A stretch of 64,000 bases of DNA from Streptomyces nigra (lineage in GTDB: Bacteria; Actinomycetota; Actinomycetes; Streptomycetales; Streptomycetaceae), in contig NZ_CP029043.1 in NCBI RefSeq assembly GCF_003074055.1, positions 4,766,501-4,830,500 of the forward strand. Reading direction: 5' to 3'. The notes under the pieces are model-generated. The model was not told where the DNA came from, did no database searches, and saw nothing but the letters and a program-made list of their open reading frames with translations. The translations under genes and the position numbers were made by a program. Positions 15,548 through 24,097 of the stretch are shown piece by piece (the first letter of the stretch is position 1; every line of letters starts with the position of its first letter).

Positions 15548-16390
15548 GTGCCAACTGCCATTGCCGTGACCAGTGCCGACATGGCACTGCCGGCGCAGGA
15601 CGAGCGGACCGTGCCCGCCGTGGTGCTCAAGGACCTCGAACAGGAGCCGCTGGACAGCTCGCTGGCGCATCTGCAGACCCTGACCGAACACCACGGCCAT
15701 GTGATCGTCGTCTGCTCCCGGGCCGTCTCCCGGCGCGCCCGGCAACGGCTGCACACCGTACGGTCCCTGCTGGAGAGCGACCGGATCGCCGTCTTCGAAC
15801 CCGATCTGCCGCCGCTCGCGCTCGCCGTCCTCGCCCGGCAGCTGCGCCAGCTCGCCTCCTGCGACCTCAGCCCCGGCATCCTCGCCTCCGCAGGGCGGCT
15901 GCTCACCCACTACCTGCACGCGGGCGCGCTCCTCGGCTCCGTCGCCAAGCTCGACCGGGTCCCCGTCGACCTCGGCTCGCACGCCCGGTCCTGGATGCCC
16001 GGCAGCCAGTTCGGCGTCCTCGCCCACCCGTCCCCCGAACTGGTCCGCGCCGCCCCCGGAGTCAGCCTGCCCGGGCCGGAGTTCGGCACGTCGATGCTGA
16101 TCGCCCGGGGCCAGCTCCAGTCCGACTGGGTGGCGGGCACCCTCGCCCCGTCCTGGCGCGCCCAGGGCCTGCGCGAGGTGGTGCTGCCCGCCGAATCCGC
16201 CCGCTGGTGGGGGACGCCCAGGCTGATCGAGTTCTGCGCCTTCCTGCCCGGCCTGCCGGTGCTCTACCAGCTCGTCACCTCCGTCCGGCAGAGCTCCTGC
16301 CACTGGTGCGGCATCGACGTCATCGGCGACCGCTGCGTCTTCTGCTCCGCCACCCCGCCCGTCCACGAGCAGCCCGCCCGCGCAGGCTGA
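15548..16390 (+). CDS. Conserved Tad-locus hypothetical protein with C-terminal zinc ribbon
   Basis: 280 residues, start GTG 15548 after GGGGAGCG. No membrane helix. The C-terminal CHWCGIDVIGDRCVFC carries two CxxC pairs that should bind zinc. The rest is an alpha/beta protein of unknown fold (AVVLKDLEQEPLDSSLAHLQTL; a WWGTPRLIEF motif near 220). It is 70 bases upstream of the cpaB-like gene and in the same direction, so it likely heads or accompanies the pilus operon. It could be a cytosolic assembly or regulatory factor. I do not recognise a named family. Confidence 0.65.
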   Translation: MPTAIAVTSADMALPAQDERTVPAVVLKDLEQEPLDSSLAHLQTLTEHHGHVIVVCSRAVSRRARQRLHTVRSLLESDRIAVFEPDLPPLALAVLARQLRQLASCDLSPGILASAGRLLTHYLHAGALLGSVAKLDRVPVDLGSHARSWMPGSQFGVLAHPSPELVRAAPGVSLPGPEFGTSMLIARGQLQSDWVAGTLAPSWRAQGLREVVLPAESARWWGTPRLIEFCAFLPGLPVLYQLVTSVRQSSCHWCGIDVIGDRCVFCSATPPVHEQPARAG

Positions 16391-16460
16391 GAGGACCCGG
16401 ACCCCGGACCGGGCCCACCGACCGCCCCCGACCGATTCCCCCAATGAGGTTGCACGGTTC

Positions 16461-17168
16461 ATGAACTCCCGTCAGCGCCGCGGCGTGATACTCCTGCTTC
16501 TGTCGGTCCTGTGCGCCCTGGGCGCCTTCGCCGGCGTGCTGTCCGTCGTCAGCGACGTGAAGTCCAAGGTCGGCCCCGAGACCACCGCCTACCGGCTCAC
16601 CCGCGACGTGGCCCCCTACACCCCGCTCGGCGCGGCCCAGTTCGAGAAGATCCAGATGCCCGAGCGGTGGCTGTCCCCGAACGCCGTCACCGACCTGCGC
16701 GAGATCCGCGGCAAGATCGCCGTCACCACGCTCAAGGAGGGCTCCCTCCTCCAGAGCGACATGGTCGTCGACCAGCCCGCCCTCAAGGCCGACGAGCAGG
16801 AACTCGCCATCATGATCGACGCGGCCACCGGCGTCGCCGGCAAGATCACCCCCGGCGCCACGGTCAACGTCTACGCCACCTTCGAGGGCCGGCGCGACGG
16901 CGACCCCGACCAGTCCAAGCTGATCGTGGCCAACGCCCGCGTCATCGACGTCGGCGACCTGACCTCCCTGCAGCCCGACCGCGACGACCGGGACCGCCGT
17001 ACCGTCGAGGCCGTCCCCATCACCTTCGCGCTGAAGACCGTGGACGCCCAGCGCATCACCTACGCCGAGTCGTTCGCCGACGAGGTCCGGCTCGCCCTGG
17101 TGGCCCCGGGCGCCGCCTCCGACATCGCCCCGTCGGACCGCACGTACGAACTCGCCAAGGACAAGTGA
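16461..17168 (+). CDS. cpaB: CpaB/RcpC-like Flp pilus assembly protein (SAF domain)
   Basis: 235 residues. One N-terminal transmembrane segment (GVILLLLSVLCALGAFAGVL, about 8-29) anchors an external SAF/RcpC region: YRLTRDVAPYTPLGAAQFEKI, then GKIAVTTLKEGSLLQSDMV, and GKITPGATVNVYATF of the RcpC domain. In Tad systems of diderms CpaB/RcpC works with the secretin; a streptomycete has no secretin, so here it probably acts at the membrane or wall side. The ATG is 70 bases after the zinc-ribbon gene and 9 bases before cpaE. Confidence 0.85.
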   Translation: MNSRQRRGVILLLLSVLCALGAFAGVLSVVSDVKSKVGPETTAYRLTRDVAPYTPLGAAQFEKIQMPERWLSPNAVTDLREIRGKIAVTTLKEGSLLQSDMVVDQPALKADEQELAIMIDAATGVAGKITPGATVNVYATFEGRRDGDPDQSKLIVANARVIDVGDLTSLQPDRDDRDRRTVEAVPITFALKTVDAQRITYAESFADEVRLALVAPGAASDIAPSDRTYELAKDK

Positions 17169-17177
17169 GAGGCCCCC

Positions 17178-18458
17178 ATGCCCACGAGGATCCTCCCGGC
17201 CGTCGGCGACGCGGACGCGGTCCGTTCCCTCACCACCCTGCTCAGCCAGCTCCCCGACGCCGAGCCGGTCGCCCCCGTCACCGACTCCACGCAGCTCGTC
17301 GACACCCTCGCCCGCCTCGCCGCCGAGTCCGTCGACGAGCTGCCCGAGGTCGTCGTCGTCCACGAGCGCATCGGGCCCGTACCGGCCCTGGAGCTCATCC
17401 GCGAGGTCGCCCTGCGCTTCCCCGCCGTCGGCGTCGTCCTCGTCACCTCCGACGCGAGCCCCGGCCTCTTCCAGGCCGCCATGGACCACGGCGCCCGCGG
17501 CCTGGTCGCGCTGCCCCTGCACTACGAGGAACTCGCCAGCCGCGTCAACGCCGTGGCCCAGTGGTCGGTGGGCGTACGGCGGCACCTGGGCGCCGGAGGC
17601 GACGTGTTCGCCGGGACCGGCGGTACCGTCGTCACGGTCAGCGGCGCCAAGGGCGGCGTGGGCGCGACCCTCACCGCCATCCAGCTCGCCCTCGCCGCGC
17701 AGGCGTCGGGCCGGAGCACCGCCCTGCTCGACATGGACCTGCAGACCGGTGACGTCGCCTCCTACCTGGACATCCAGTTCCGGCGCTCGGTCGCCGACCT
17801 CGCCGCCATCACCGACATCTCGCCGCGCGTCCTCGCGGACGCCGTGTTCCGCCACGACACCGGGGTCGCGCTGCTCCTCGCCCCCGGCGACGGCGAGCGC
17901 GGCGAGGAGGTCACCGACCGGGCCGCCCGGCACATCGTCGGCGCGCTGCGCTCCCGGTACGAGGTGGTCGTCGTCGACTGCGGGGCCCAGCTCAGCGGCG
18001 CGAGCGCGGCCGCCGTCGAGATGGCCGACACCGCGCTCCTCGTCACCACCCCGGACGTGCTCGCGGTGCGCGGCGCCAAGCGCGCCGTCCGGATGTGGGA
18101 CCGCCTGCAGATCCGCAAGGCGGAGGAGACCACCATCGTCGTCAACCGGCACACCCGGTCCGCGGAGATCCAGCCCGCCCTGGTCCAGCGCATCACCGGC
18201 ACCGCGGTCGCCGCCACCGCCGTCCCGGCCAACTACAAGGAGCTGCAGGGCGCCGTCGACGCCGGCCGGGTGCACGAACTGGACGCCAAGTCGAGCGTCA
18301 AGCAGGCCCTGTGGGCCCTCGCGGGCGAACTGGGCCTGGTGAAGGGCACCGAGGGCGCCGTCCAGCGGCGCGGCGGCCGGGCCAGGGGAGGGGAGCGGGC
18401 GCGCGGCGGGGAGCGGCCCGCGGTGACGTTCCGGCGGCGCAAGGAGATAGGGCGGTGA
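17178..18458 (+). CDS. cpaE: CpaE/TadZ-like pilus localisation ATPase (MinD superfamily)
   Basis: 426 residues. The N-terminal 135 residues form a receiver-like domain (VVVVHERIGPVPALELI; GARGLVALPLHYEELASRV) without the phosphorylation Asp of true receivers. A MinD/ParA-type ATPase follows, with deviant Walker A VSGAKGGVGATLTA at about 153-166 and LLDMDLQTGDVASYLD. The C-terminal 30 residues are Arg/Gly-rich. TadZ/CpaE proteins place the pilus machine in the cell. Its stop overlaps the next start in GTGA, giving coupled translation with the TadE-like gene. Confidence 0.9.
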   Translation: MPTRILPAVGDADAVRSLTTLLSQLPDAEPVAPVTDSTQLVDTLARLAAESVDELPEVVVVHERIGPVPALELIREVALRFPAVGVVLVTSDASPGLFQAAMDHGARGLVALPLHYEELASRVNAVAQWSVGVRRHLGAGGDVFAGTGGTVVTVSGAKGGVGATLTAIQLALAAQASGRSTALLDMDLQTGDVASYLDIQFRRSVADLAAITDISPRVLADAVFRHDTGVALLLAPGDGERGEEVTDRAARHIVGALRSRYEVVVVDCGAQLSGASAAAVEMADTALLVTTPDVLAVRGAKRAVRMWDRLQIRKAEETTIVVNRHTRSAEIQPALVQRITGTAVAATAVPANYKELQGAVDAGRVHELDAKSSVKQALWALAGELGLVKGTEGAVQRRGGRARGGERARGGERPAVTFRRRKEIGR

Positions 18459-18832
18459 GGCGGCGCCGGGGGGACCGCGGTCAGCTGGCCGTCGAGTTCC
18501 TCGGGATGACCCCGCTCATCCTGCTGACACTGATCGTGCTGTGGCAGTGCGTCCTGGTCGGCTACACGTACACCCTCGCCGGGCACGCCGCCGACGAGGC
18601 GGTGCGGGCCGGCACGGCCGCGGACCCCGGCGCCCGGGACGCCGCGTGCCAGGAGGCCGGGCTCGAGGATCTGCCGGGCGCCTGGACCGGAGAGGTGGAG
18701 TGCGCCACCGGCGGCGGTCTGGTGACGGCCGACGTGCGCCTGGAGGTGCCCGTGCTCTTCCCCGGGTCCATCGGGTTCCCGTTCACGGTCGACGGCCACG
18801 CCGGCGCCGTCGAGGAGGAGAGGGGCGACTGA
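18455..18832 (+). CDS. tadE: TadE-like pseudopilin 1
   Basis: 125 residues beginning GTG, overlapping the cpaE stop. RG-QLAVEFLG gives a prepilin-peptidase site with cleavage after Gly9 and Glu at mature +5, followed by one hydrophobic helix (MTPLILLTLIVLWQCVLV). The exposed part contains two or more cysteines that may pair. TadE pseudopilins are minor parts of the Flp fibre or its base. A second, shorter TadE-like gene follows after one base. Confidence 0.88.
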   Translation: MRRRRGDRGQLAVEFLGMTPLILLTLIVLWQCVLVGYTYTLAGHAADEAVRAGTAADPGARDAACQEAGLEDLPGAWTGEVECATGGGLVTADVRLEVPVLFPGSIGFPFTVDGHAGAVEEERGD

Positions 18833-18833
18833 C

Positions 18834-19184
18834 ATGGCGTACGGCAGGAAGAACCGCGACCGCGGACAGGTCGCCCTCGAATACCTCGGGTTCGTCCCGC
18901 TGCTGATCCTCGTCGCCCTGGCCGGCATCCAGCTCGGCCTCATCGCCTACGCCGCCCAGCAGGCCGGCACCGCGGCCCGGGCCGGGGCCCGCGCCGCCTC
19001 CCTGGACGAGAGCGCGCAGGAGGCCTGCTCCGCCGCGGTCAGCGAATGGCTGGAGGTCAGCTGCCCGCCCGCCCTGGGCGGCGACGAGGTCACCGTCACG
19101 GCGACGGTCGAGATCCCGTCGATCGTCCCCGGCTGGGAATTCGACCCCGCCGAGAAGACCGCGATCATGCCGCTCGACCACTGA
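18834..19184 (+). CDS. tadE: TadE-like pseudopilin 2
   Basis: 116 residues. The processing motif RG-QVALEYLG has cleavage after Gly11 and Glu at +5, then a helix FVPLLILVALAGIQLGLIAY and a short exposed domain with a Cys pair (EACSAAV...VSCPPAL). It is one base after the first TadE-like gene; the two share the motif but little else. In other Tad systems TadE and TadF form such a pair, so this may be the TadF equivalent. Confidence 0.87.
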   Translation: MAYGRKNRDRGQVALEYLGFVPLLILVALAGIQLGLIAYAAQQAGTAARAGARAASLDESAQEACSAAVSEWLEVSCPPALGGDEVTVTATVEIPSIVPGWEFDPAEKTAIMPLDH

Positions 19185-19196
19185 ACGAGGATCCCC

Positions 19197-20534
19197 ATGA
19201 GCCTGAGGTCACGCATCACCACCCCCGAGGAGAACGGCGGCCGGGGCGAGGACGGCCACCTCGTCGCCTCCTACCGCGCCAAGCTCCTCCAGGAGATCGA
19301 CCTCGCCGAGATGAGCTCGCTGGCCGCGGCCGAGCGCCGGGCCCGCCTGGAGCGGGTGCTCGGGCACATCATCAGCCGCGAGGGCCCGGTGCTGTCCACC
19401 TCCGAGCGCTCCCAGCTGATCCGCCGGGTCGTCGACGAGGCCCTCGGCCTCGGCATCCTCGAACCGCTCCTGGAGGACGCGTCGATCACCGAGATCATGG
19501 TGAACGGACCCGACGCGATCTTCGTCGAACGCGGCGGCCGCGTCGAGCAGTTGCCGCTCCGCTTCGCCTCCCACGACCAGCTGATGCAGACCATCGAGCG
19601 GATCGTCTCCACCGTGAACCGCCGGGTCGACGAGTCCAACCCGATGGTGGACGCCCGGCTGCCGTCCGGCGAGCGCGTCAACGTCATCATCCCGCCGCTC
19701 TCCCTCAGCGGCGCCACCCTCACCATCCGCCGCTTCCCGCGCTCCTTCACGCTGCACGAGATGACCGGCCTCGGCTCCCTCGACGAGCCCATGGTGTTCC
19801 TGCTGGCCGGCCTCGTGCAGGCCAAGTTCAACGTCATCGTCTCCGGCGCCACCGGCACCGGGAAGACGACCCTGCTGAACGCCCTGTCCGGCCTGATCCC
19901 CGCCCACGAGCGCATCATCACCATCGAGGACTCCGCCGAACTCCAGCTCCAGCAGGCCCATGTGATCCGCCTGGAGTCCCGCCCGCCGAACGTCGAGGGC
20001 AAGGGGCAGGTCACCATCCGCGACCTGGTCCGCAACTCCCTGCGGATGCGCCCCGACCGGATCGTCGTCGGCGAGGTGCGCGGCGGCGAGTCCCTCGACA
20101 TGCTCCAGGCGATGTCGACCGGCCACGACGGCTCGCTGGCCACCGTGCACGCCAACAGCGCCGAGGACGCCCTGATGCGGCTGAAGACCCTCGCGTCCAT
20201 GTCCGAGGTCGCCGTCCCCTTCGAGGCGCTGCACGACCAGATCAACAGCGCCGTCGACGTCATCATCCAGCTGACCCGCTTCCCGGACGGCGCCCGCCGC
20301 ATCACCGAGATCGCCGTCCTCGACAGCCACGGGGCCGAGCCGTACCGGCTGGTCACGGTCGCGCGGTTCAACGCCCAGCCGATGACACCGGACGGCCGCG
20401 TCCACGGCGCCTTCGCCTGCCACCCGCTCCCGCGCCGCACCGCCGACCGCCTCTACATGGCGAACCAGCCGATCCCGCAGGCGTTCGGCGTCGCCGCGTC
20501 CCCGCTCGAGCTCGCCACCCGAGAGGCCAGGTAG
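19197..20534 (+). CDS. cpaF: CpaF/TadA secretion ATPase
   Basis: 445-residue cytosolic hexameric ATPase that powers Flp pilus assembly. After an N-terminal helical domain (to about 90), the family motif ITEIMVNGPDAIFVERGG appears near 98-114. Walker A GATGTGKT is at 217-224, the Asp box IITIEDSAELQLQ follows, and Walker B RIVVGEVRGGESLDMLQAM with GHDGSLATVHAN (His box) completes the set. All catalytic parts are intact. It lies 12 bases after the second TadE-like gene and 10 bases before tadB. Confidence 0.96.
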   Translation: MSLRSRITTPEENGGRGEDGHLVASYRAKLLQEIDLAEMSSLAAAERRARLERVLGHIISREGPVLSTSERSQLIRRVVDEALGLGILEPLLEDASITEIMVNGPDAIFVERGGRVEQLPLRFASHDQLMQTIERIVSTVNRRVDESNPMVDARLPSGERVNVIIPPLSLSGATLTIRRFPRSFTLHEMTGLGSLDEPMVFLLAGLVQAKFNVIVSGATGTGKTTLLNALSGLIPAHERIITIEDSAELQLQQAHVIRLESRPPNVEGKGQVTIRDLVRNSLRMRPDRIVVGEVRGGESLDMLQAMSTGHDGSLATVHANSAEDALMRLKTLASMSEVAVPFEALHDQINSAVDVIIQLTRFPDGARRITEIAVLDSHGAEPYRLVTVARFNAQPMTPDGRVHGAFACHPLPRRTADRLYMANQPIPQAFGVAASPLELATREAR

Positions 20535-20544
20535 GACCCCGCCC

Positions 20545-21492
20545 ATGGACCTGCAGACCCGCATCACGCTCACCACCGGCATCGCGCTGCTGACCTGCGT
20601 CCTGGCCGTGCTGGGCGTCCAGGCGTACGCCGCCGGACGGGCCCGCCGCCAGGCCCTGGTCGACCGTCTGACCGCGGCCGGTCAGCTCGCCGACGCCGGT
20701 GGCAGGCGCCGCCGCTTCGCCGACCTGGACCGCCGGCTGCGCCGCACCCGCCTGGGCCGTCGCCTCGAACTGCGGCTGGTCGCCACCGGACTGGACATCA
20801 CCCCCGGCGAGTTCTTCGTGACCATGCTCGCCGTGGTGGCCGGCCTCTGGCTGGTCGGACAGGCCGCCCTCGCCCCCTTCTTCGGCCCCATCGCCGGACT
20901 GCTGGGCGCGTGGGCGGCCGTCCAGTTCCTCGACTGGCAACGGCAGAAACGCATCGAGCGCTTCATCAACCAGCTCCCCGAACTCGCCCGCATCCTGGCC
21001 AACGCCGCGCACGCGGGACTTGCCCTGCGCACCGCGATCGGCCTCGCCGCGGAGGAACTGGAGGCCCCCGCCGGGGAGGAGCTCGCCAAGGTCTCCCACC
21101 AGCTGGCGCTCGGCGCCTCCATGGACGACGCGCTCGGCGAACTCGCCGAACGCCTCCCCTCCCGCGAACTCGTCGTCCTGGTCACCACGCTGGTCCTGTC
21201 CAACCGGGCCGGTGGCCAGGTCGTCAGCGCCCTGCGGAACCTCACCGAGACCCTGGAGGAACGCAAGGAGACCCGGCGCGAGGTCCGCACCCAGCTCTCC
21301 CAGGTCAGCATGACGTCGTACGCCGTCCCCGTGCTCGGCGTCGGATCGCTGTTCCTGATGAACGGCGTCAAGGACGGCGCCCTGGAACGGATGACCGGCA
21401 GCCCTGTCGGACAGGCGGCCGTCCTGATCGCGTTCGGGCTGTACGCGCTCGGCTTCCTGCTGATCCGCCGCCTGTCGCGGATCGACGTCTGA
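20545..21492 (+). CDS. tadB: TadB-like inner-membrane platform protein
   Basis: 315 residues with a type II secretion F domain. An N-terminal helix (ITLTTGIALLTCVLAVLGVQ) is followed by a basic cytosolic segment, two helices around 90-130, the GspF-like helical domain (LPELARILANAAHAGLALRTAI) and two C-terminal helices. With the next gene product it forms the membrane platform turned by CpaF. Start ATG 20545, ten bases after cpaF. Confidence 0.92.
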   Translation: MDLQTRITLTTGIALLTCVLAVLGVQAYAAGRARRQALVDRLTAAGQLADAGGRRRRFADLDRRLRRTRLGRRLELRLVATGLDITPGEFFVTMLAVVAGLWLVGQAALAPFFGPIAGLLGAWAAVQFLDWQRQKRIERFINQLPELARILANAAHAGLALRTAIGLAAEELEAPAGEELAKVSHQLALGASMDDALGELAERLPSRELVVLVTTLVLSNRAGGQVVSALRNLTETLEERKETRREVRTQLSQVSMTSYAVPVLGVGSLFLMNGVKDGALERMTGSPVGQAAVLIAFGLYALGFLLIRRLSRIDV

Positions 21493-21503
21493 GGGGACCG
21501 CAC

Positions 21504-22397
21504 ATGGGAATCGGACTGCTTCTCGCCACCGTCATGGCCCTCGGCGTCGCCGGCGTCTTCGCCGGTGTCCGCATGTACCGGGCGGAGACCAAGCTCCCCG
21601 CCGACCTGGCGCTCGCGCTGGAGGTCGGCGCGACCCGCACCGGCGCCGTGGACTCCCTGGTCGACCGTATGGGCATGCGGTACGCCCCGGCCGTGCTGCG
21701 CCTCATGGGACCCAAGCTGGTCGCCCGGTACCGCCGCAAGATCGATCTCGCGGGCAACCCCGGCGGCCTGACCATCGACCGGTACGCGGCCCGCCGCGCC
21801 GTGTACGGCTTCCTCGGCGCCGTCGGCTTCCTGGTCTTCCTGCTGCGCGGACAGCCGCTGGTCGCGCTGCTGCTGCTCGCGTTCGGGGCCTTCTGGACGG
21901 AGGTCGGCATCTGGTCGGCCATCCGGATCAGGAAGGACGAGATCGAACGGACCCTGCCGGACTTCCTGGACGTCCTGGCCGTCGTGGTCAGCGCCGGCCT
22001 CGGCTTCCGCCAGGCCCTCGACCGCGTCGCCGGCCGGTACGAGGGTCCCTGGGCGGACGAACTGCGCATCACCCTGCGCCAGATGGACCTCGGCATGAGC
22101 CGCCGCCAGGCGTTCGCGGAACTGCGCCGCCGCAACGACTCCGAACAGGTCGCGATGTTCGTGACCGCGCTCCAGCAGGGCGAGGAACTGGGTGCCCCGA
22201 TCGTCGACACCCTGGTGGCCCTCGCCAAGGACATGCGCCGCACCGACGCGCAGAACGCCCGCCGCAAGGCGGCCCGCGCGGTGCCCAGGGCCACGCTGAT
22301 GATCACCACCTTCATGGTCCCGGCCACGCTGATCCTGCTGGGCGCGGGCCTGCTGCTCGGGTCCGGCACGGACTTCGGGACGCTGACGGGGGAGTAG
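21504..22397 (+). CDS. tadC: TadC-like inner-membrane platform protein
   Basis: 297 residues, again a GspF-type domain: LPDFLDVLAVVVSAGLGFRQAL, then LRRRNDSEQVAMFVTALQQGEELG, with flanking membrane helices and a C-terminal helix (TFMVPATLILLGAGLLLG). It partners TadB. The ATG at 21504 follows GAGGGGACC, 11 bases after the tadB stop, and the response-regulator gene starts 9 bases downstream. Confidence 0.92.
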   Translation: MGIGLLLATVMALGVAGVFAGVRMYRAETKLPADLALALEVGATRTGAVDSLVDRMGMRYAPAVLRLMGPKLVARYRRKIDLAGNPGGLTIDRYAARRAVYGFLGAVGFLVFLLRGQPLVALLLLAFGAFWTEVGIWSAIRIRKDEIERTLPDFLDVLAVVVSAGLGFRQALDRVAGRYEGPWADELRITLRQMDLGMSRRQAFAELRRRNDSEQVAMFVTALQQGEELGAPIVDTLVALAKDMRRTDAQNARRKAARAVPRATLMITTFMVPATLILLGAGLLLGSGTDFGTLTGE

Positions 22398-22406
22398 GGG
22401 GAGCAC

Positions 22407-23129
22407 ATGACCGGCATTCCGGCGCAGGAGGCGCTGCGGATCGTCGTGGCACACGGCGACCCCGCGGCGCGGGCGGCCCTGACCGCCCTGCTGTCCGGCC
22501 ACACCGCCCTGCGGATCGTGGCGGAGACGGCCGACGGCCCCGAAACCCAGGAGGCGGCCCGCCACCACCACCCGGACACGGTCCTGCCGGACGTGCACCT
22601 GCCGGCCCTGGACATCCCACAACTGGCCGGTGTGGTTCCGGTTTTGATGCTGACGTACGCCGAGGAGCCGGAGACCGCGAGGGAGGCACTGCGCCGAGGA
22701 GCGAGCGGCTACCTGGTGCAGGGCGAGTTCACGGCATCCGAACTGGTGGCGGCGATACGGGAGGTGAAGCGGGGACGGACCCCCCTGACCCCGTCAGTCG
22801 CCGCACTACTCGCGCAAGCAAACACCGAACGAGCTTATAGAGCTGGGACTTCACCGGAACGGCTTTCGCAAGTGCAACCACCTATGGCACAGTCGTCGTA
22901 CCGGTCACGGTTCCGATTGAGCAGGAGGGAGGCGGAGATCATGGACCTCATCGCATCCGGCATGAACAACCAGCAGATCGCCGCCACCTGTTTCATCACC
23001 GAAAAGACGGTCAAGAACCACATCAACCGCATCTTCGCCAAACTTCACAGCACCAACCGGGCGGAGGCCGCAGCCAAGTGGCGTGGTACGCAGCCCGGTT
23101 CACACCAGGGCGGAGCTGAGGGGCGATGA
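22407..23129 (+). CDS. LuxR/NarL-type response regulator with degenerate receiver, within Tad locus
   Basis: 240 residues. The receiver (about 9-120) keeps the phosphoacceptor-type Asp (VLPDVHLP) and the Thr (VLMLTYAEE), but the acidic pair is HG (VVAHGDP) and the switch lysine is Gln (GYLVQGEF). Classical phosphorylation is doubtful. The C-terminal helix-turn-helix is intact (LSRREAEIMDLIASGMNNQQIA, shortened core REAEIMDLIASGMNNQQI; EKTVKNHINRIFAKL). The linker region, bases about 22800-22960, is less GC-rich than its surroundings and uses rare AGA and CGA codons. It probably controls pilin or pilus gene expression; a 123-base gap with the flp leader follows. Confidence 0.9.
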   Translation: MTGIPAQEALRIVVAHGDPAARAALTALLSGHTALRIVAETADGPETQEAARHHHPDTVLPDVHLPALDIPQLAGVVPVLMLTYAEEPETAREALRRGASGYLVQGEFTASELVAAIREVKRGRTPLTPSVAALLAQANTERAYRAGTSPERLSQVQPPMAQSSYRSRFRLSRREAEIMDLIASGMNNQQIAATCFITEKTVKNHINRIFAKLHSTNRAEAAAKWRGTQPGSHQGGAEGR

Positions 23130-23252
23130 CGCGACGACTGTTTTCGGTCATGGCGTGGAAACGGGTCCAGGGAACCTCTGGCATCGCGGCCGTTCCCGCC
23201 TACGTTTCTCCCCAGAGCGCTCAACGATCGCCGGACACCGGAGGGGACCCCC
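23130..23252 (+). promoter_or_regulatory. Leader region of the flp pilin gene, possible separate promoter
   Basis: The only gap of more than 70 bases inside the Tad locus. It contains GGAAC (23171-23175), 15 bases, then CGTT (23191-23194), faintly like an ECF promoter, and TACGTT (23201-23206) as a possible vegetative -10. GGAGGGGA precedes the flp ATG. A promoter here would let the major pilin be made in excess over the machine. Confidence 0.35.
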
Positions 23253-23447
23253 ATGAGCAACTGGATCAACGCGACCGCCGCGTACCTGCGCTCCCGCACC
23301 GCACGGGACGACAGGGGACAGACGGCGGTGGAGTACCTGGGCATCATCGCGGTGGTGGTGGCGATCGTGCTGGCGATCACGGGGACGGACATCGGGCAGA
23401 CCATTTACGACGCCATCGTGGAGCAGATCGACGAGCTCACGGGATGA
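23253..23447 (+). CDS. flp: Flp-type (type IVb) major pilin
   Basis: 64 residues, typical for Flp pilins. Leader of 22 residues ends RG; cleavage gives QTAVEYLGIIAVVVAIVLAI with Glu at +5 and Tyr at +6, the hallmark of the Flp subfamily. The mature protein would be about 42 residues. Its stop overlaps the next start (ATGA). The prepilin peptidase is not in this window. It should be the fibre subunit of the locus. Confidence 0.93.
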   Translation: MSNWINATAAYLRSRTARDDRGQTAVEYLGIIAVVVAIVLAITGTDIGQTIYDAIVEQIDELTG

Positions 23448-24082
23448 GGCGGCGTCGCTCGCCGGGCGACTCAGGGCAGGCCTTCCCCGTATACATCACG
23501 GTGGTGGGGGGCCTGCTCTTTCTCGCGTTCGCGTATCTCGCCGTCGGGCAGGCCGGTGTGAATCGCAACGGTGCGCAGACGGCGGCGGACGCGGCGGCGC
23601 TGGCGGCGGCGCAGGACACGCGTGACCAGCTTGCGGGGGACTGGTTGTCGGTGATCGACGACCCGGACAAGTGGCTGGAGTTCCTGGACGGGGACACGGT
23701 GGTGCTCGACGGCTGCCCCCGTGCGTATGAACTGGCGGAGCAGAATCGCGCCGATGTCGACGCCTGTGGCCCGTCGGGGCCGCTGGGCTACACGGTCGAC
23801 GTGACCGCCCAGGAGTCCGTGGGTGAATCCATCGTCCCGGGGACCGAGGAGTTGCACTCGACCGCGTCGGCGACAGCGGTGATCGAACCGCGCTGCTCCT
23901 TCGAGCCTCCGACGGACGAGGAGGGCGACAACGGTGACGGCGACGGGAACGAGACGCTTCCGCTGCCCGTACTCGACTGCGGTGACACGGACTGGGAGCC
24001 GGATCCGGATGACCCGACCACTCTTCCGGACCCCGAGGACCTGTTCGACGTCCACCTGGCCGACGCAACGAACGACGAGTGA
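23444..24082 (+). CDS. TadG-like pilus-associated membrane protein
   Basis: 212 residues, ATG overlapping the flp stop. SGQAFPVYITVVGGLLFLAF is a pilin-like N-terminus, but the +5 residue is Val instead of Glu. AQTAADAAALAAAQ just after the helix is the signature seen in TadG/TadE-like proteins. The exposed part ends in a long acidic Asp/Glu/Pro-rich tail (about 150-212) with a few cysteines. It may tether the fibre to the cell wall or act in secretion. Family membership is good, function inferred. Confidence 0.78.
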   Translation: MRRRRSPGDSGQAFPVYITVVGGLLFLAFAYLAVGQAGVNRNGAQTAADAAALAAAQDTRDQLAGDWLSVIDDPDKWLEFLDGDTVVLDGCPRAYELAEQNRADVDACGPSGPLGYTVDVTAQESVGESIVPGTEELHSTASATAVIEPRCSFEPPTDEEGDNGDGDGNETLPLPVLDCGDTDWEPDPDDPTTLPDPEDLFDVHLADATNDE

Positions 24083-24097
24083 CGAAGGAAGCAGGAC

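Noticed and set aside
22407..23129. In-frame TTA codon in the Tad response regulator (sequence GCTTATAGA)
   Set aside because: The reading frame is GCT TAT AGA, so TTA is out of frame.
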